NCBI RefSeq assembly: GCF_000374365.1
Contig: NZ_KB894119.1
Location: 1-64,000, forward strand
Length of the DNA: 64,000 nt
Reading direction: 5' to 3'
Origin: Bacteroides gallinarum DSM 18171 = JCM 13658
GTDB lineage: Bacteria; Bacteroidota; Bacteroidia; Bacteroidales; Bacteroidaceae
Below the pieces are notes generated by a model. The model ran no database searches. It was not told the DNA's origin and was given only the letters and a program-made list of their open reading frames with translations. The position numbers and the translations under genes are program-made. Positions 53,773 to 61,085 of this stretch are shown in pieces. Position 1 is the stretch's first letter, and every line of letters starts with the position of its first letter.

Positions 53773-55011
53773 TTAAAACCCGAATAATTCCGCATATTGT
53801 GCGCCCACAAAAGCATCCAACTCGCCGTAGAGCGACCGTATGCCCCCGGTATCCGCGCTTCCCTTCCTGCGCCACTCCTCCAAAAGCGGCGCGGTGCGCC
53901 GGAATACCTCCTCCTCTACCGGAGCCAACAACTGCATATAGCCGTTCTTGTCTGCATTGTAAAGCTTCTCCCAGTTCATATAGCGGTTACTGCCCATGCC
54001 CTGTTTGTAAGAGAATACATCGCCAGCCAACGTTACCGACCAATCTCCCAGAGGAGACACCTTTGTCGTTTCGTCGCGGAGGAGCAGTCCAGGCAACCCC
54101 TCGTCCGCACCTTTCACCCACACAGGCATCGCCACCCCTGTGGGCGGATAGCCCAGAATCGTCCACATCGTAGTGAGTTCCGGGTTCTCCCCCGGCTTCA
54201 CCCCCTGCACGACAACCGAACTTGCCGTGCTGCTACGGGCTATGAAATCCTGGTCTACAAACCACCCGGTCGTTTCGGGACGGTTGAAGCCTCCGCTTTT
54301 CAAGTCGATTCCCAAGAGCGGATTGGCGAAAGAACGGGCAAGCTCGCCGAATATCCATTGCGGGGTAATCTGCCCGGTAGCCGAAGCAGGCATCAGCAAC
54401 TTATCTTCCTGCATAAAGCGGACATAACCCGCGCCCTCGTTCACCTTGCCAGAAAAAGAGAAGTTAGTACGGGCTATATACCCGCAAGGCGCATCTTTGG
54501 GATTATTGGCATCGTACATCACATAGTTATAATAATCCGCTTCGAACATAGCCGCACCGCCGGCGGCATCGATTACACCGAAGTTGGCCTCAATCAGGCT
54601 GGGCTTCGGCAAGGTATCGAGAAAGTGCCGGAAATCGTCCACCGTAGTACAAACCTCCAATGCACGGCGCATTACGCGCCCGTTGGCCTCGCCGCGCTCC
54701 TCGCCGGGCTTTACCTCGACCAGGTTATAGGACTGCGTGTTCATAATGGAAAAGCCTGCGGCGTTCGTACCTATCCACACATCCGTCGGATTATCCTCTA
54801 CACTGTTGACAACGGCTATAAACGGATAACGCCCGCCGGCAAAATACCTCACACTGTTTTGCGGAAAGTCCGTATCCCGGTTCTTCCACAACAAAGGACG
54901 CCCGTCGGGAGTAACCTTACCGGAAATTACGGCAGACGTACAGGCGGAAAGCGGTCTGGCGCTTCCCAAGGAAATGATGAAAGCAATCAAAACGGGCAGA
55001 ATCTGTTTCAT
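53773..55011 (-). CDS. C45-like N-terminal nucleophile hydrolase (acyltransferase/carcinine hydrolase family)
   Basis: The 412-residue secreted protein has a signal peptide and then ACTSAVISGKVTPDGRPLLWKNRDTD, where Cys24 would be the N-terminal nucleophile of the NTN fold. The pattern WIGTNAAGFSIMNTQSYN and NFGVIDAAGGAAMFEADYYNY matches the isopenicillin-N acyltransferase/carcinine hydrolase-like family. LSAC also fits a lipobox, so Cys24 could be a lipid site, but conservation of CTS favours catalysis. The substrate is unknown, an amide. It shares an operon with the GH3 gene and has a -7 element at 55048-55041. Confidence 0.8.
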   Translation of the reverse strand: MKQILPVLIAFIISLGSARPLSACTSAVISGKVTPDGRPLLWKNRDTDFPQNSVRYFAGGRYPFIAVVNSVEDNPTDVWIGTNAAGFSIMNTQSYNLVEVKPGEERGEANGRVMRRALEVCTTVDDFRHFLDTLPKPSLIEANFGVIDAAGGAAMFEADYYNYVMYDANNPKDAPCGYIARTNFSFSGKVNEGAGYVRFMQEDKLLMPASATGQITPQWIFGELARSFANPLLGIDLKSGGFNRPETTGWFVDQDFIARSSTASSVVVQGVKPGENPELTTMWTILGYPPTGVAMPVWVKGADEGLPGLLLRDETTKVSPLGDWSVTLAGDVFSYKQGMGSNRYMNWEKLYNADKNGYMQLLAPVEEEVFRRTAPLLEEWRRKGSADTGGIRSLYGELDAFVGAQYAELFGF

Positions 55012-55040
55012 AGTAAGAAAAGTTTTATCATTCGTTGAGA

Positions 55041-55048
55041 CAAAGATA
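55041..55048 (-). promoter_or_regulatory. -7 element TATCTTTG for the C45-like/GH3 operon
   Basis: Exact TAnnTTTG on the minus strand, 29 bases upstream of the ATG at 55011. Confidence 0.7.
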
Positions 55049-55100
55049 AAAAATCAATCCGGATTAGGGATAATATATAAAAGAAAGAGGGCAGCAAAAT

Positions 55101-55133
55101 TCACCGCAGAATTACACGGATTTACACAGATTG
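55101..55133. repeat. Dispersed ACCGCA...ACACGGATTTACACAGATT element
   Basis: Third member of the family at 5031-5062 and 20345-20378: TTCACCGCAG followed by two ACAC(G/A)GATT-like units. It lies in the 400-base gap (55012-55411) between divergent genes, which otherwise holds the two promoters and no gene. Confidence 0.55.
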
Positions 55134-55345
55134 AAAGCTAAACGATTGATTATCACAATAAGTAATCTATGAAAAATCGTGTAGTCCTATGGTAACAAAA
55201 GAACTTTAGCACACCTCCCCGCCAGATTGACAGCCCGAAAGGTTATCCGCCATTTCCCCTTATCGCAGTCCTCCCGCCGCCTGCCCCGTCCGGCGCTTTC
55301 GGCGGCATTGTCCGGCTCCATACCCCAAATACCTACTAATAGCGA

Positions 55346-55376
55346 TTGCAATTCTCGAAGAAAAGCCGTTACTTTG
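55346..55376 (+). promoter_or_regulatory. Promoter TTGC-N19-TTACTTTG for the hemerythrin-like gene
   Basis: A TTGC at 55346-55349, exactly 19 bases, and TTACTTTG at 55369-55376 (one mismatch to TAnnTTTG) fit the Bacteroides -33/-7 promoter. The ATG follows 36 bases later. Confidence 0.65.
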
Positions 55377-55411
55377 CGCCCGGAACATAGAGTAGAAAGG
55401 AATAACTTACA

Positions 55412-56116
55412 ATGAATGAGCAACATAAATATCGGGCAACGGACAAGATGAGCGACCTCATCTGCGACAATTACTCCTTATTAATGGTGATGAGCCGCTT
55501 CGGGCTGTCGCTGGGATTCGGAGACAAGAGCGTGAAAGACGTCTGCGAAGCCCAGAATGTAGACTTCCGGACTTTTCTCGCCGTAGCCAACTTCATCAGC
55601 GAAGAGCAATACTCTTACAGCGACGATGAAAATTCATTCTCTATTCCGGCACTCATGGATTATCTGAAACGTGCCCATACCTATTTTCTCGACTTCAACC
55701 TGCCCGCCATACGCCGCAAGCTGATAGAGGCCATAGACTGTTCCAGGGATAACGATGTGGCCTACCTCATCCTTAAGTTCTTCGATGAATACGCCAAGGA
55801 AGTGCGTCGTCATATGGAATACGAGAACGAGGCGGTCTTTACCTACGTGAAGCAGTTGCTGGAAGGCACACTGTCCGACGAGTACAACATCGCTACTTTC
55901 GCCAGCAAGCACAATCAGATAGACACCAAACTGAAAGAGCTGAAAAACATCATCATCAAGTACTATCCGGAAAAAGAGAACAATAATCTTCTGAATGCCG
56001 TCCTGTTCGACATCTTCAACTGCGAGCAAGACCTTGCATCGCATTGCCAGGTAGAAGACTATATGTTCGTTCCCGCCGTAGCACAAATAGAAAAGAGACT
56101 GAAAGATGAACAATAA
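55412..56116 (+). CDS. Hemerythrin-like (RIC/YtfE-related) protein
   Basis: The 234-residue protein has an N-terminal ScdA/DUF542-like region (KMSDLICDNYSLLMVMSRFGLSLGFGDKSVKDVC) and a C-terminal four-helix hemerythrin-type domain (~75-230). Candidate di-iron ligands are in RRHMEYENEAVF, SKHNQIDTKL and the late LASHCQVEDYMFVP. RIC-type proteins repair nitrosative damage to iron-sulfur clusters. The stop overlaps the start of the LuxR-type gene by 11 bases, so the two are coupled. An oxygen or NO-responsive pair is inferred. Confidence 0.78.
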   Translation: MNEQHKYRATDKMSDLICDNYSLLMVMSRFGLSLGFGDKSVKDVCEAQNVDFRTFLAVANFISEEQYSYSDDENSFSIPALMDYLKRAHTYFLDFNLPAIRRKLIEAIDCSRDNDVAYLILKFFDEYAKEVRRHMEYENEAVFTYVKQLLEGTLSDEYNIATFASKHNQIDTKLKELKNIIIKYYPEKENNNLLNAVLFDIFNCEQDLASHCQVEDYMFVPAVAQIEKRLKDEQ

Positions 56117-56714
56117 TATTTCCCTGAAAGTAGTTGTTGCAGAAACCTCGGTCATCGTACGAAGTGGTCTTGCGGCAGTACTCAAACGCATTCCCAACCT
56201 GAATGTGCACCCTATCGAGGTGTCTTCGCCGGAAGCGTTGCAAAACTACATCCACCTGCACACACCCGACATCGTAATCATCAATCCCACTTTCGGCGGC
56301 TGGTTCGACCTGCCCGCTTTCAAAGCCGACAACAGGAACGGTATCAAATACATCGCCCTGGTATGCTCCGTCATCGACAACAACACCCTGAAGGAATACG
56401 ACGAGAATATCGCCATTTGCGACGATACCGAAGCGATTACCGCTAAAATCAACCACCTGCTCCACACCGAGGAAGAAGAGAAAGACAACGAACAAGAAAC
56501 GCTCAGCCAACGCGAAAAGGAAATCATCACGTGCGTTGTGAAGGGTATGACCAACAAGGCGATTGCCGACAAGCTGTATCTCTCTATCCACACCGTAATC
56601 ACCCACCGCCGCAACATTGCGCGCAAATTGCAGATACACTCTCCCGCAGGACTCACGATTTACGCCATTGTGAATAAACTGGTGGAACTGAGCGACATCA
56701 AGGACAACTTATAA
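56106..56714 (+). CDS. LuxR-type response regulator with degenerate receiver
   Basis: The 202-residue protein has an N-terminal receiver-like fold (~7-115) and a C-terminal LuxR/FixJ HTH (~138-195, LSQREKEIITCVVKGMTNKAIADKLYLSIHTVITHRRNI). In the receiver the usual D-D acidic pair is AET at 12-14 and the phospho-acceptor Asp is Asn60 (PDIVIINPT), so phosphorylation is unlikely. It overlaps the hemerythrin-like gene by 11 bases. It may bind DNA in response to its partner or to another ligand rather than a kinase; this is inference. Confidence 0.85.
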   Translation: MNNNISLKVVVAETSVIVRSGLAAVLKRIPNLNVHPIEVSSPEALQNYIHLHTPDIVIINPTFGGWFDLPAFKADNRNGIKYIALVCSVIDNNTLKEYDENIAICDDTEAITAKINHLLHTEEEEKDNEQETLSQREKEIITCVVKGMTNKAIADKLYLSIHTVITHRRNIARKLQIHSPAGLTIYAIVNKLVELSDIKDNL

Positions 56715-56819
56715 TCCCGTCCGCCCCCTCCTCCATACATCCCGTTAGGAAAGAGACATAAGTCCCTTTCCAAGGCTGCCTCCCTATACGGGAAAAGTAT
56801 GCCGACCTACCTCCCAAGC

Positions 56820-56903
56820 TTCATCTCTAACCTAAAGATGTTCATCTTTAGCTTGAAGATGTATATCTCTACGCTAAAGACGAGCGTCTTTAGGCTGAAG
56901 ATA
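56820..56903. repeat. 21-bp tandem repeat, 4 copies
   Basis: Four units of exactly 21 bases at 56820-56840, 56841-56861, 56862-56882 and 56883-56903 share the form (T/A)(T/A/G)(C/A)(A/T/G)TCT(C/T)TA(A/G)(C/G)(C/T)T(A/G)AAGA(T/C)(G/A), e.g. TTCATCTTTAGCTTGAAGATG. They contain small palindromes such as AAAGATGTTCATCTTT. A minus-strand open frame through them reads IFSLKT-type heptads, but I regard it as a repeat artefact. Confidence 0.8.
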
Positions 56904-57023
56904 AGCCTTATCCCATACTTTACCGTCCTTCCCCAAGCAACTCTGCCCCTTTCGGTAAGTACTTCAAGATAGCTCTCCCTATAACCCGAGCCAGATAGCA
57001 TCATCCGTGCCTGCCATAAAGCA

Positions 57024-57069
57024 AATCCCCGCTCCACGATATCGCATCGGGAAGCGGGGATCCTTTTAT
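57024..57069 (+). terminator. Hairpin with short T run
   Basis: ATCCCCGCT (57024-57032) and AGCGGGGAT (57052-57060) form a perfect 9-bp stem, with CCTTTT after it. The 638-base gap 56715-57352 holds this, the 21-bp repeats and no supported gene. Confidence 0.55.
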
Positions 57070-57352
57070 CTTCATAAAAGTGGTTACGTAATTATGACTA
57101 ACTAATTCATTATTTAAATCTGATGTTGCAAAGATACAGCATCGATGCCGACGGTACAATCACTCAATTTAGGTATAATAAAGAACAGCAGTCATTATAA
57201 GTAGGTAACGCACCCGTTTCAATCAGGCATCCGCATAACTGTGCATCCCTCCCAAGATGTAACTGACCCCGAAATAAGTCATCAGCACGGTAAGGAAAGC
57301 CGCAATCTATAAAGGTGGAAAAACCGTTGCAGAGCTTTAAGGCCACCGGTTC

Positions 57353-58534
57353 TTATGAAAAGCCTTTAAGCTCTGCAACCGCTGCGGACAGTTGTTGCAA
57401 CGCCTGTTGCAAGGCAGAACGCGGACAGCCTATGTTCAAGCGCATAAACCCTTCTCCCGGTTGCCCGAACATGGTTCCGTCATTCAATGCCAGGCGGGCT
57501 TTATCCACAAAAAGTTCTATCAGCTTCTCGTGCGGCAACCCCAATGCACGGCAATCCAGGAAAACAAGATAAGAGGCTTGCGGGCGTATCATACCGATAC
57601 CGGGAATATGTCCTTTCAGGTACTTTTCCGTAAAGTCTATATTGCCTTTTACGTATTCGAGCATCTGCTCCAGCCATTCCTCACCATGCGTATAAGCAGC
57701 CGCAGCACCGATATAGGCAAGCAAATGCCCTTCGCAAAACTCGCCTGCCTCCATAAACTCCCGGAAACGGAGGCGAATGGCATCATTAACCGCTATGGCG
57801 TACGAACTGCCTAATCCCGGCATGTTAAAGGCTTTGCTGGGAGCCATAAAGGTCAGGGAGTTCTGTGCGGCGGCTTCGGAGACAGTGGCAAAGGGATGAT
57901 GCTTATAAGGCGGTAAAGTAAGGTCTGCATGTATTTCGTCGGAGATGACCAAAGTCCCGTTGTCTTTGCAGACAGCCGCTATGCGGCAAAGTTCCTCCAC
58001 CGTCCAGACACGCCCGCCGGGATTGTGGGGATTGCAAAGGATGAGCACCTTACACCCCCGGATATCCCTGGAGAAGCGCTCGAAATCGACATGATAATGT
58101 CCGTCGTACAAATCGAGCGGAGAATAGACTACCTCACGTCCCAAACGCTCTGTAACCAGGAAGAAAGGATGATACACCGGCGTCATCACCATCACTTTGT
58201 CGCCGGGATTGGTAAAGCATTGCAGAGCAAATGCCTGCCCGCGTACAATGCCGGGAACGAATGTCAGCATATCGCGTGTAACGTCCCATTGGTGGCGTTT
58301 GTGCAACCAGTTACAAATAGAGGTGTACCACTCTTCGCAAGCAAAGGTATAACCCAGAATTTCGTGGTCGAGGCGTTTGCGCAAGGCGTCCATTACGAAA
58401 GGAGGGGTGCGGAAATCCATATCGGCCACCCACATGGGAATCAAGTCGTCACGTCCCCATACATTTTTTACGCCGTCCCACTTTACGGAATCCGTACCAC
58501 GGCGTTCAATCACTTCATCGAAATCATACTTCAT
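57353..58534 (-). CDS. MalY/PatB family PLP aminotransferase (cystathionine beta-lyase type)
   Basis: The 393-residue fold-type I PLP enzyme has the MalY/PatB pattern: MWVADMDFRTPPFV, LILCNPHNPGGRVW, ISDEIHADL and the PLP Lys234 in APSKAFNMPGL. Such enzymes cleave cystathionine or cysteine conjugates, or act as regulators (MalY). It is the third gene of a minus-strand run, 15 bases after the CPBP protease gene. Confidence 0.92.
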   Translation of the reverse strand: MKYDFDEVIERRGTDSVKWDGVKNVWGRDDLIPMWVADMDFRTPPFVMDALRKRLDHEILGYTFACEEWYTSICNWLHKRHQWDVTRDMLTFVPGIVRGQAFALQCFTNPGDKVMVMTPVYHPFFLVTERLGREVVYSPLDLYDGHYHVDFERFSRDIRGCKVLILCNPHNPGGRVWTVEELCRIAAVCKDNGTLVISDEIHADLTLPPYKHHPFATVSEAAAQNSLTFMAPSKAFNMPGLGSSYAIAVNDAIRLRFREFMEAGEFCEGHLLAYIGAAAAYTHGEEWLEQMLEYVKGNIDFTEKYLKGHIPGIGMIRPQASYLVFLDCRALGLPHEKLIELFVDKARLALNDGTMFGQPGEGFMRLNIGCPRSALQQALQQLSAAVAELKGFS

Positions 58535-58549
58535 AAGGCTCGAGTTACT

Positions 58550-59167
58550 TTAAATAGGGAAAAATATGAAAACAGCCGCATCCCACAAAGAATGCGAAAG
58601 GATAATAGCGGCAAACTTGTTCGGGAAAAAACGGTAAAACGCTCCCCAGGTTACACCCGCTGCCAATGCTGCCATAATGAGCATGAAATTGCAGGAACCG
58701 GCATGTACCAGTGTGTACAAAGCCGTGGCTACTGCAAACCCCGCATCGGGATTTTTCCAATGTTCGGAAAGCGTACGCTGTACATATCCCCGCCAGAAGA
58801 TTTCTTCCGCAGGCCCTATCAGCAATAGCATCAAGGCTGCCAGTACCCAGGGGGACTCTCCCTCTTTCATTCCATAAATGGAATCTACCTGCGGACGAGC
58901 AAAGTCGAACATCCAGGCAGCGACCTTATCGCCTATCCAGAAAATCGCCCATAAAACGACGGCAATACCGATGCCCCACAGGATATTGGAGAGATTCCAC
59001 TTCACGCCATGCCACCAGCCGGGACGAAACCAGGTGGCAAGCACGGACAAAGCCAGTGCCGAACCGGTCATCATCCACCAGAAGTCAACGGCATGTGCTG
59101 TCCACGGCGAAAACATGACAGTCCACAAAACGGCGGCCAGCAGGATAGTAAACGCTAACCTTTTCAT
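58550..59167 (-). CDS. CPBP family intramembrane glutamic protease
   Basis: The 205-residue membrane protein has about five hydrophobic helices. The active-site motif EExxxR is in GPAEEIFWRGYVQR and the second motif has HAG (TLVHAGSCNF) and SHSLWD (AAIILSHSLWDAAVF). The family includes Rce1-type proteases and bacterial immunity or maturation proteins; the substrate is unknown. Its start overlaps the end of the MenA-like gene by 4 bases. Confidence 0.85.
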   Translation of the reverse strand: MKRLAFTILLAAVLWTVMFSPWTAHAVDFWWMMTGSALALSVLATWFRPGWWHGVKWNLSNILWGIGIAVVLWAIFWIGDKVAAWMFDFARPQVDSIYGMKEGESPWVLAALMLLLIGPAEEIFWRGYVQRTLSEHWKNPDAGFAVATALYTLVHAGSCNFMLIMAALAAGVTWGAFYRFFPNKFAAIILSHSLWDAAVFIFFPI

Positions 59168-60066
59168 ACAAGCAATCCGGCTATGGCAAACGACAAGGCA
59201 AATACCAGGCTGAACAATAGCTGGAGCTTTGCAGTCATCTCATCCAGATTGGCAATAGCGGCAACCCCTTTTCCGGAGAAACGGGACATGATACGGACAT
59301 TGCCGACAGCAGGAACCAGCACCAATAAGACTAACAATCCCCACAAGGGAAAAGTTCCGGCAGCCACGCAACCGGCAATCCAGCCGAAGGGAAAAAGTAT
59401 CTCGGCACAGTAGAGAATCACGGAGTTCCTTCCGCCCAGCTCCATTGCCAGGGTCTTGATACTTGCCCGGGCATCGGTCTGCATATCGCGGGTATTATTG
59501 GCATGCAGGATAGCTACAGTAATCAGTCCTACCGGAAGCGCTATCCACAGGACATCCCACAGGAATACTCCCGTAGCTGCATATGCGGTTCCTATAGTAG
59601 GCAGAAAAGCATAGGCCATGAATATCACGACATCTCCCAGCGCGTTGTACTTCAGCGGCGGATAAAGCAGTGCGCAAGCCGCGCCGCCCAAGCCGACATA
59701 CAGCAAAGGAAAGCCGGTACGCAACCATAAACCGATGCCTCCGGCAAGAGCCGCCAACAGCAATATCAATGACAGGCGGTATATTTCCACCGGAGAAAAC
59801 ATCTTATCCGTCAGTGTCTTCGCGCCAAACGTATCTTTCATATCGACACCTTGCTTATAATCAAAATAATCGCTCCAGGTATTTCCGGCTGCATGAAACA
59901 CGATGATGTTCAACAATGCCCATATGCCGTTCGTCCAGTTTATATCCTCTTTCATCCAAAACAGATAGGCCAGCGTTACCACTACCGGCATAGCCGAGGC
60001 AGGAAACGACCACGGACGTACAGCTATCATCCAATCTTTAAAAGAATGCTTTTTCATCATAATCAT
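59164..60066 (-). CDS. menA: UbiA-superfamily prenyltransferase, MenA-like
   Basis: The 300-residue protein has nine or so hydrophobic helices and two prenyl-diphosphate-binding motifs, NTWSDYFDYKQGVD near residue 60 and NNTRDMQTDARASIKTLA near residue 190. The pattern fits 1,4-dihydroxy-2-naphthoate prenyltransferase of menaquinone synthesis, for which the ubiE gene at 35488 supplies the last step. A different UbiA role is possible. Minus-strand -7 element at 60119-60112. Confidence 0.75.
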   Translation of the reverse strand: MIMMKKHSFKDWMIAVRPWSFPASAMPVVVTLAYLFWMKEDINWTNGIWALLNIIVFHAAGNTWSDYFDYKQGVDMKDTFGAKTLTDKMFSPVEIYRLSLILLLAALAGGIGLWLRTGFPLLYVGLGGAACALLYPPLKYNALGDVVIFMAYAFLPTIGTAYAATGVFLWDVLWIALPVGLITVAILHANNTRDMQTDARASIKTLAMELGGRNSVILYCAEILFPFGWIAGCVAAGTFPLWGLLVLLVLVPAVGNVRIMSRFSGKGVAAIANLDEMTAKLQLLFSLVFALSFAIAGLLV

Positions 60067-60111
60067 ATATTCGAATTATCAGGTTTTAACCGTATAGAAC
60101 AAAATTGCCTG

Positions 60112-60119
60112 CAAAAGTA
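60112..60119 (-). promoter_or_regulatory. -7 element TACTTTTG for the menA-like operon
   Basis: Exact TAnnTTTG on the minus strand, 45 bases upstream of the ATG at 60066 and divergent from 60141. Confidence 0.65.
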
Positions 60120-60140
60120 CGAAATATCTTCGCTTTTGAG

Positions 60141-60148
60141 TAAATTTG
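60141..60148 (+). promoter_or_regulatory. -7 element TAAATTTG for the HAD gene
   Basis: Exact TAnnTTTG 24 bases before ATG 60173; it lies over the alternative upstream start, which it excludes. Confidence 0.65.
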
Positions 60149-60172
60149 CCAACCAATTTAAAAGAGACATTT

Positions 60173-60967
60173 ATGACTAAAGCCCTGTTTTTCGACATCG
60201 ACGGTACACTGGTGAGCTTCACGACCCACCGGATTCCCGCTTCTGCCATTGAAGCGCTGGAAGCTGCCAAGGCCAAAGGCATGCGGATATTCATCGCCAC
60301 CGGACGTCCGCGCGTCATCATCAACAACCTTGCCGCCTTGCAAGAACGGGGACTGATAGACGGTTACATCACCATGAACGGAGCCTATTGCTTTGTAGAT
60401 GATACCGTTATCTACAAGAGTCCTATCCCTACTGCCGAGGTAGATGTCCTGACCGGTTTCTGCCACGAACGCAATATTCCCTGCATATTGGTCGGAGAGC
60501 ACGATATTTGCGCAAACCAGCCGGGCGAGATTGTAACGGAGATATTCAACAACCAGCTCAAAACGGCTCCTATCGAACCGAAGCCATATACAAGCGACCA
60601 TTCAAACAAAGAATTCTACCAGCTAACGCCTTTCATCAATGCCAAAGAAGAACAAATTATATTGCCTTCCCTTCCCAACTGCGAAATGGGACGTTGGCAT
60701 CCGGCATTCGTCGATATTACAGCCAAAGGAAATACCAAGCAGCACGGCATCGACGAGATAATCCGTTATTTCGGTATCCGCCTGGAAGATACGGTAGCCT
60801 TCGGCGACGGCGGAAACGACATCGGCATGTTGCGCCATGCAGGTATCGGAGTCGCCATGGGCAATGCCAAGGACGATGTAAAAGCCGCAGCCGATTACAT
60901 TACGACGAGTGTCGATGATAATGGTATAGCCAATGCCCTGAAACAGCTTGAAATCATCGAAAGCTGA
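60173..60967 (+). CDS. Cof-type HAD-IIB sugar phosphatase-like hydrolase
   Basis: The 264-residue protein has HAD motif I FFDIDGTLVSF with Asp8 (nucleophile) and Asp10, motif II in IATGRP and motif IV AFGDGGNDIGMLRHAG; KQHGIDEIIRYFGI supplies the Lys. The C2-type cap (~85-180) is that of the Cof subfamily. These enzymes dephosphorylate sugar phosphates or cofactors; the substrate is not predictable. Confidence 0.9.
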   Translation: MTKALFFDIDGTLVSFTTHRIPASAIEALEAAKAKGMRIFIATGRPRVIINNLAALQERGLIDGYITMNGAYCFVDDTVIYKSPIPTAEVDVLTGFCHERNIPCILVGEHDICANQPGEIVTEIFNNQLKTAPIEPKPYTSDHSNKEFYQLTPFINAKEEQIILPSLPNCEMGRWHPAFVDITAKGNTKQHGIDEIIRYFGIRLEDTVAFGDGGNDIGMLRHAGIGVAMGNAKDDVKAAADYITTSVDDNGIANALKQLEIIES

Positions 60968-61085
60968 TAACTAAAAGCAGAAAGCCGGCTGTGCTGCAAA
61001 AGCAACTTCCTGTCAACTATCCGATGTTCGATTTCAAGTTGTCAATTACCGGCTTTCAATTCCAAACTATCAACCTGCAACTATC

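Noticed and set aside
53797..55038. Plus-strand open frame (413 codons) through the C45-like gene
   Set aside because: Antisense to an NTN hydrolase with signal peptide and promoter; the predicted protein has no recognisable feature.
56807..57037. Minus-strand open frame with IFSLKT-type heptads
   Set aside because: It is produced by the 21-bp tandem repeats and has no known family.
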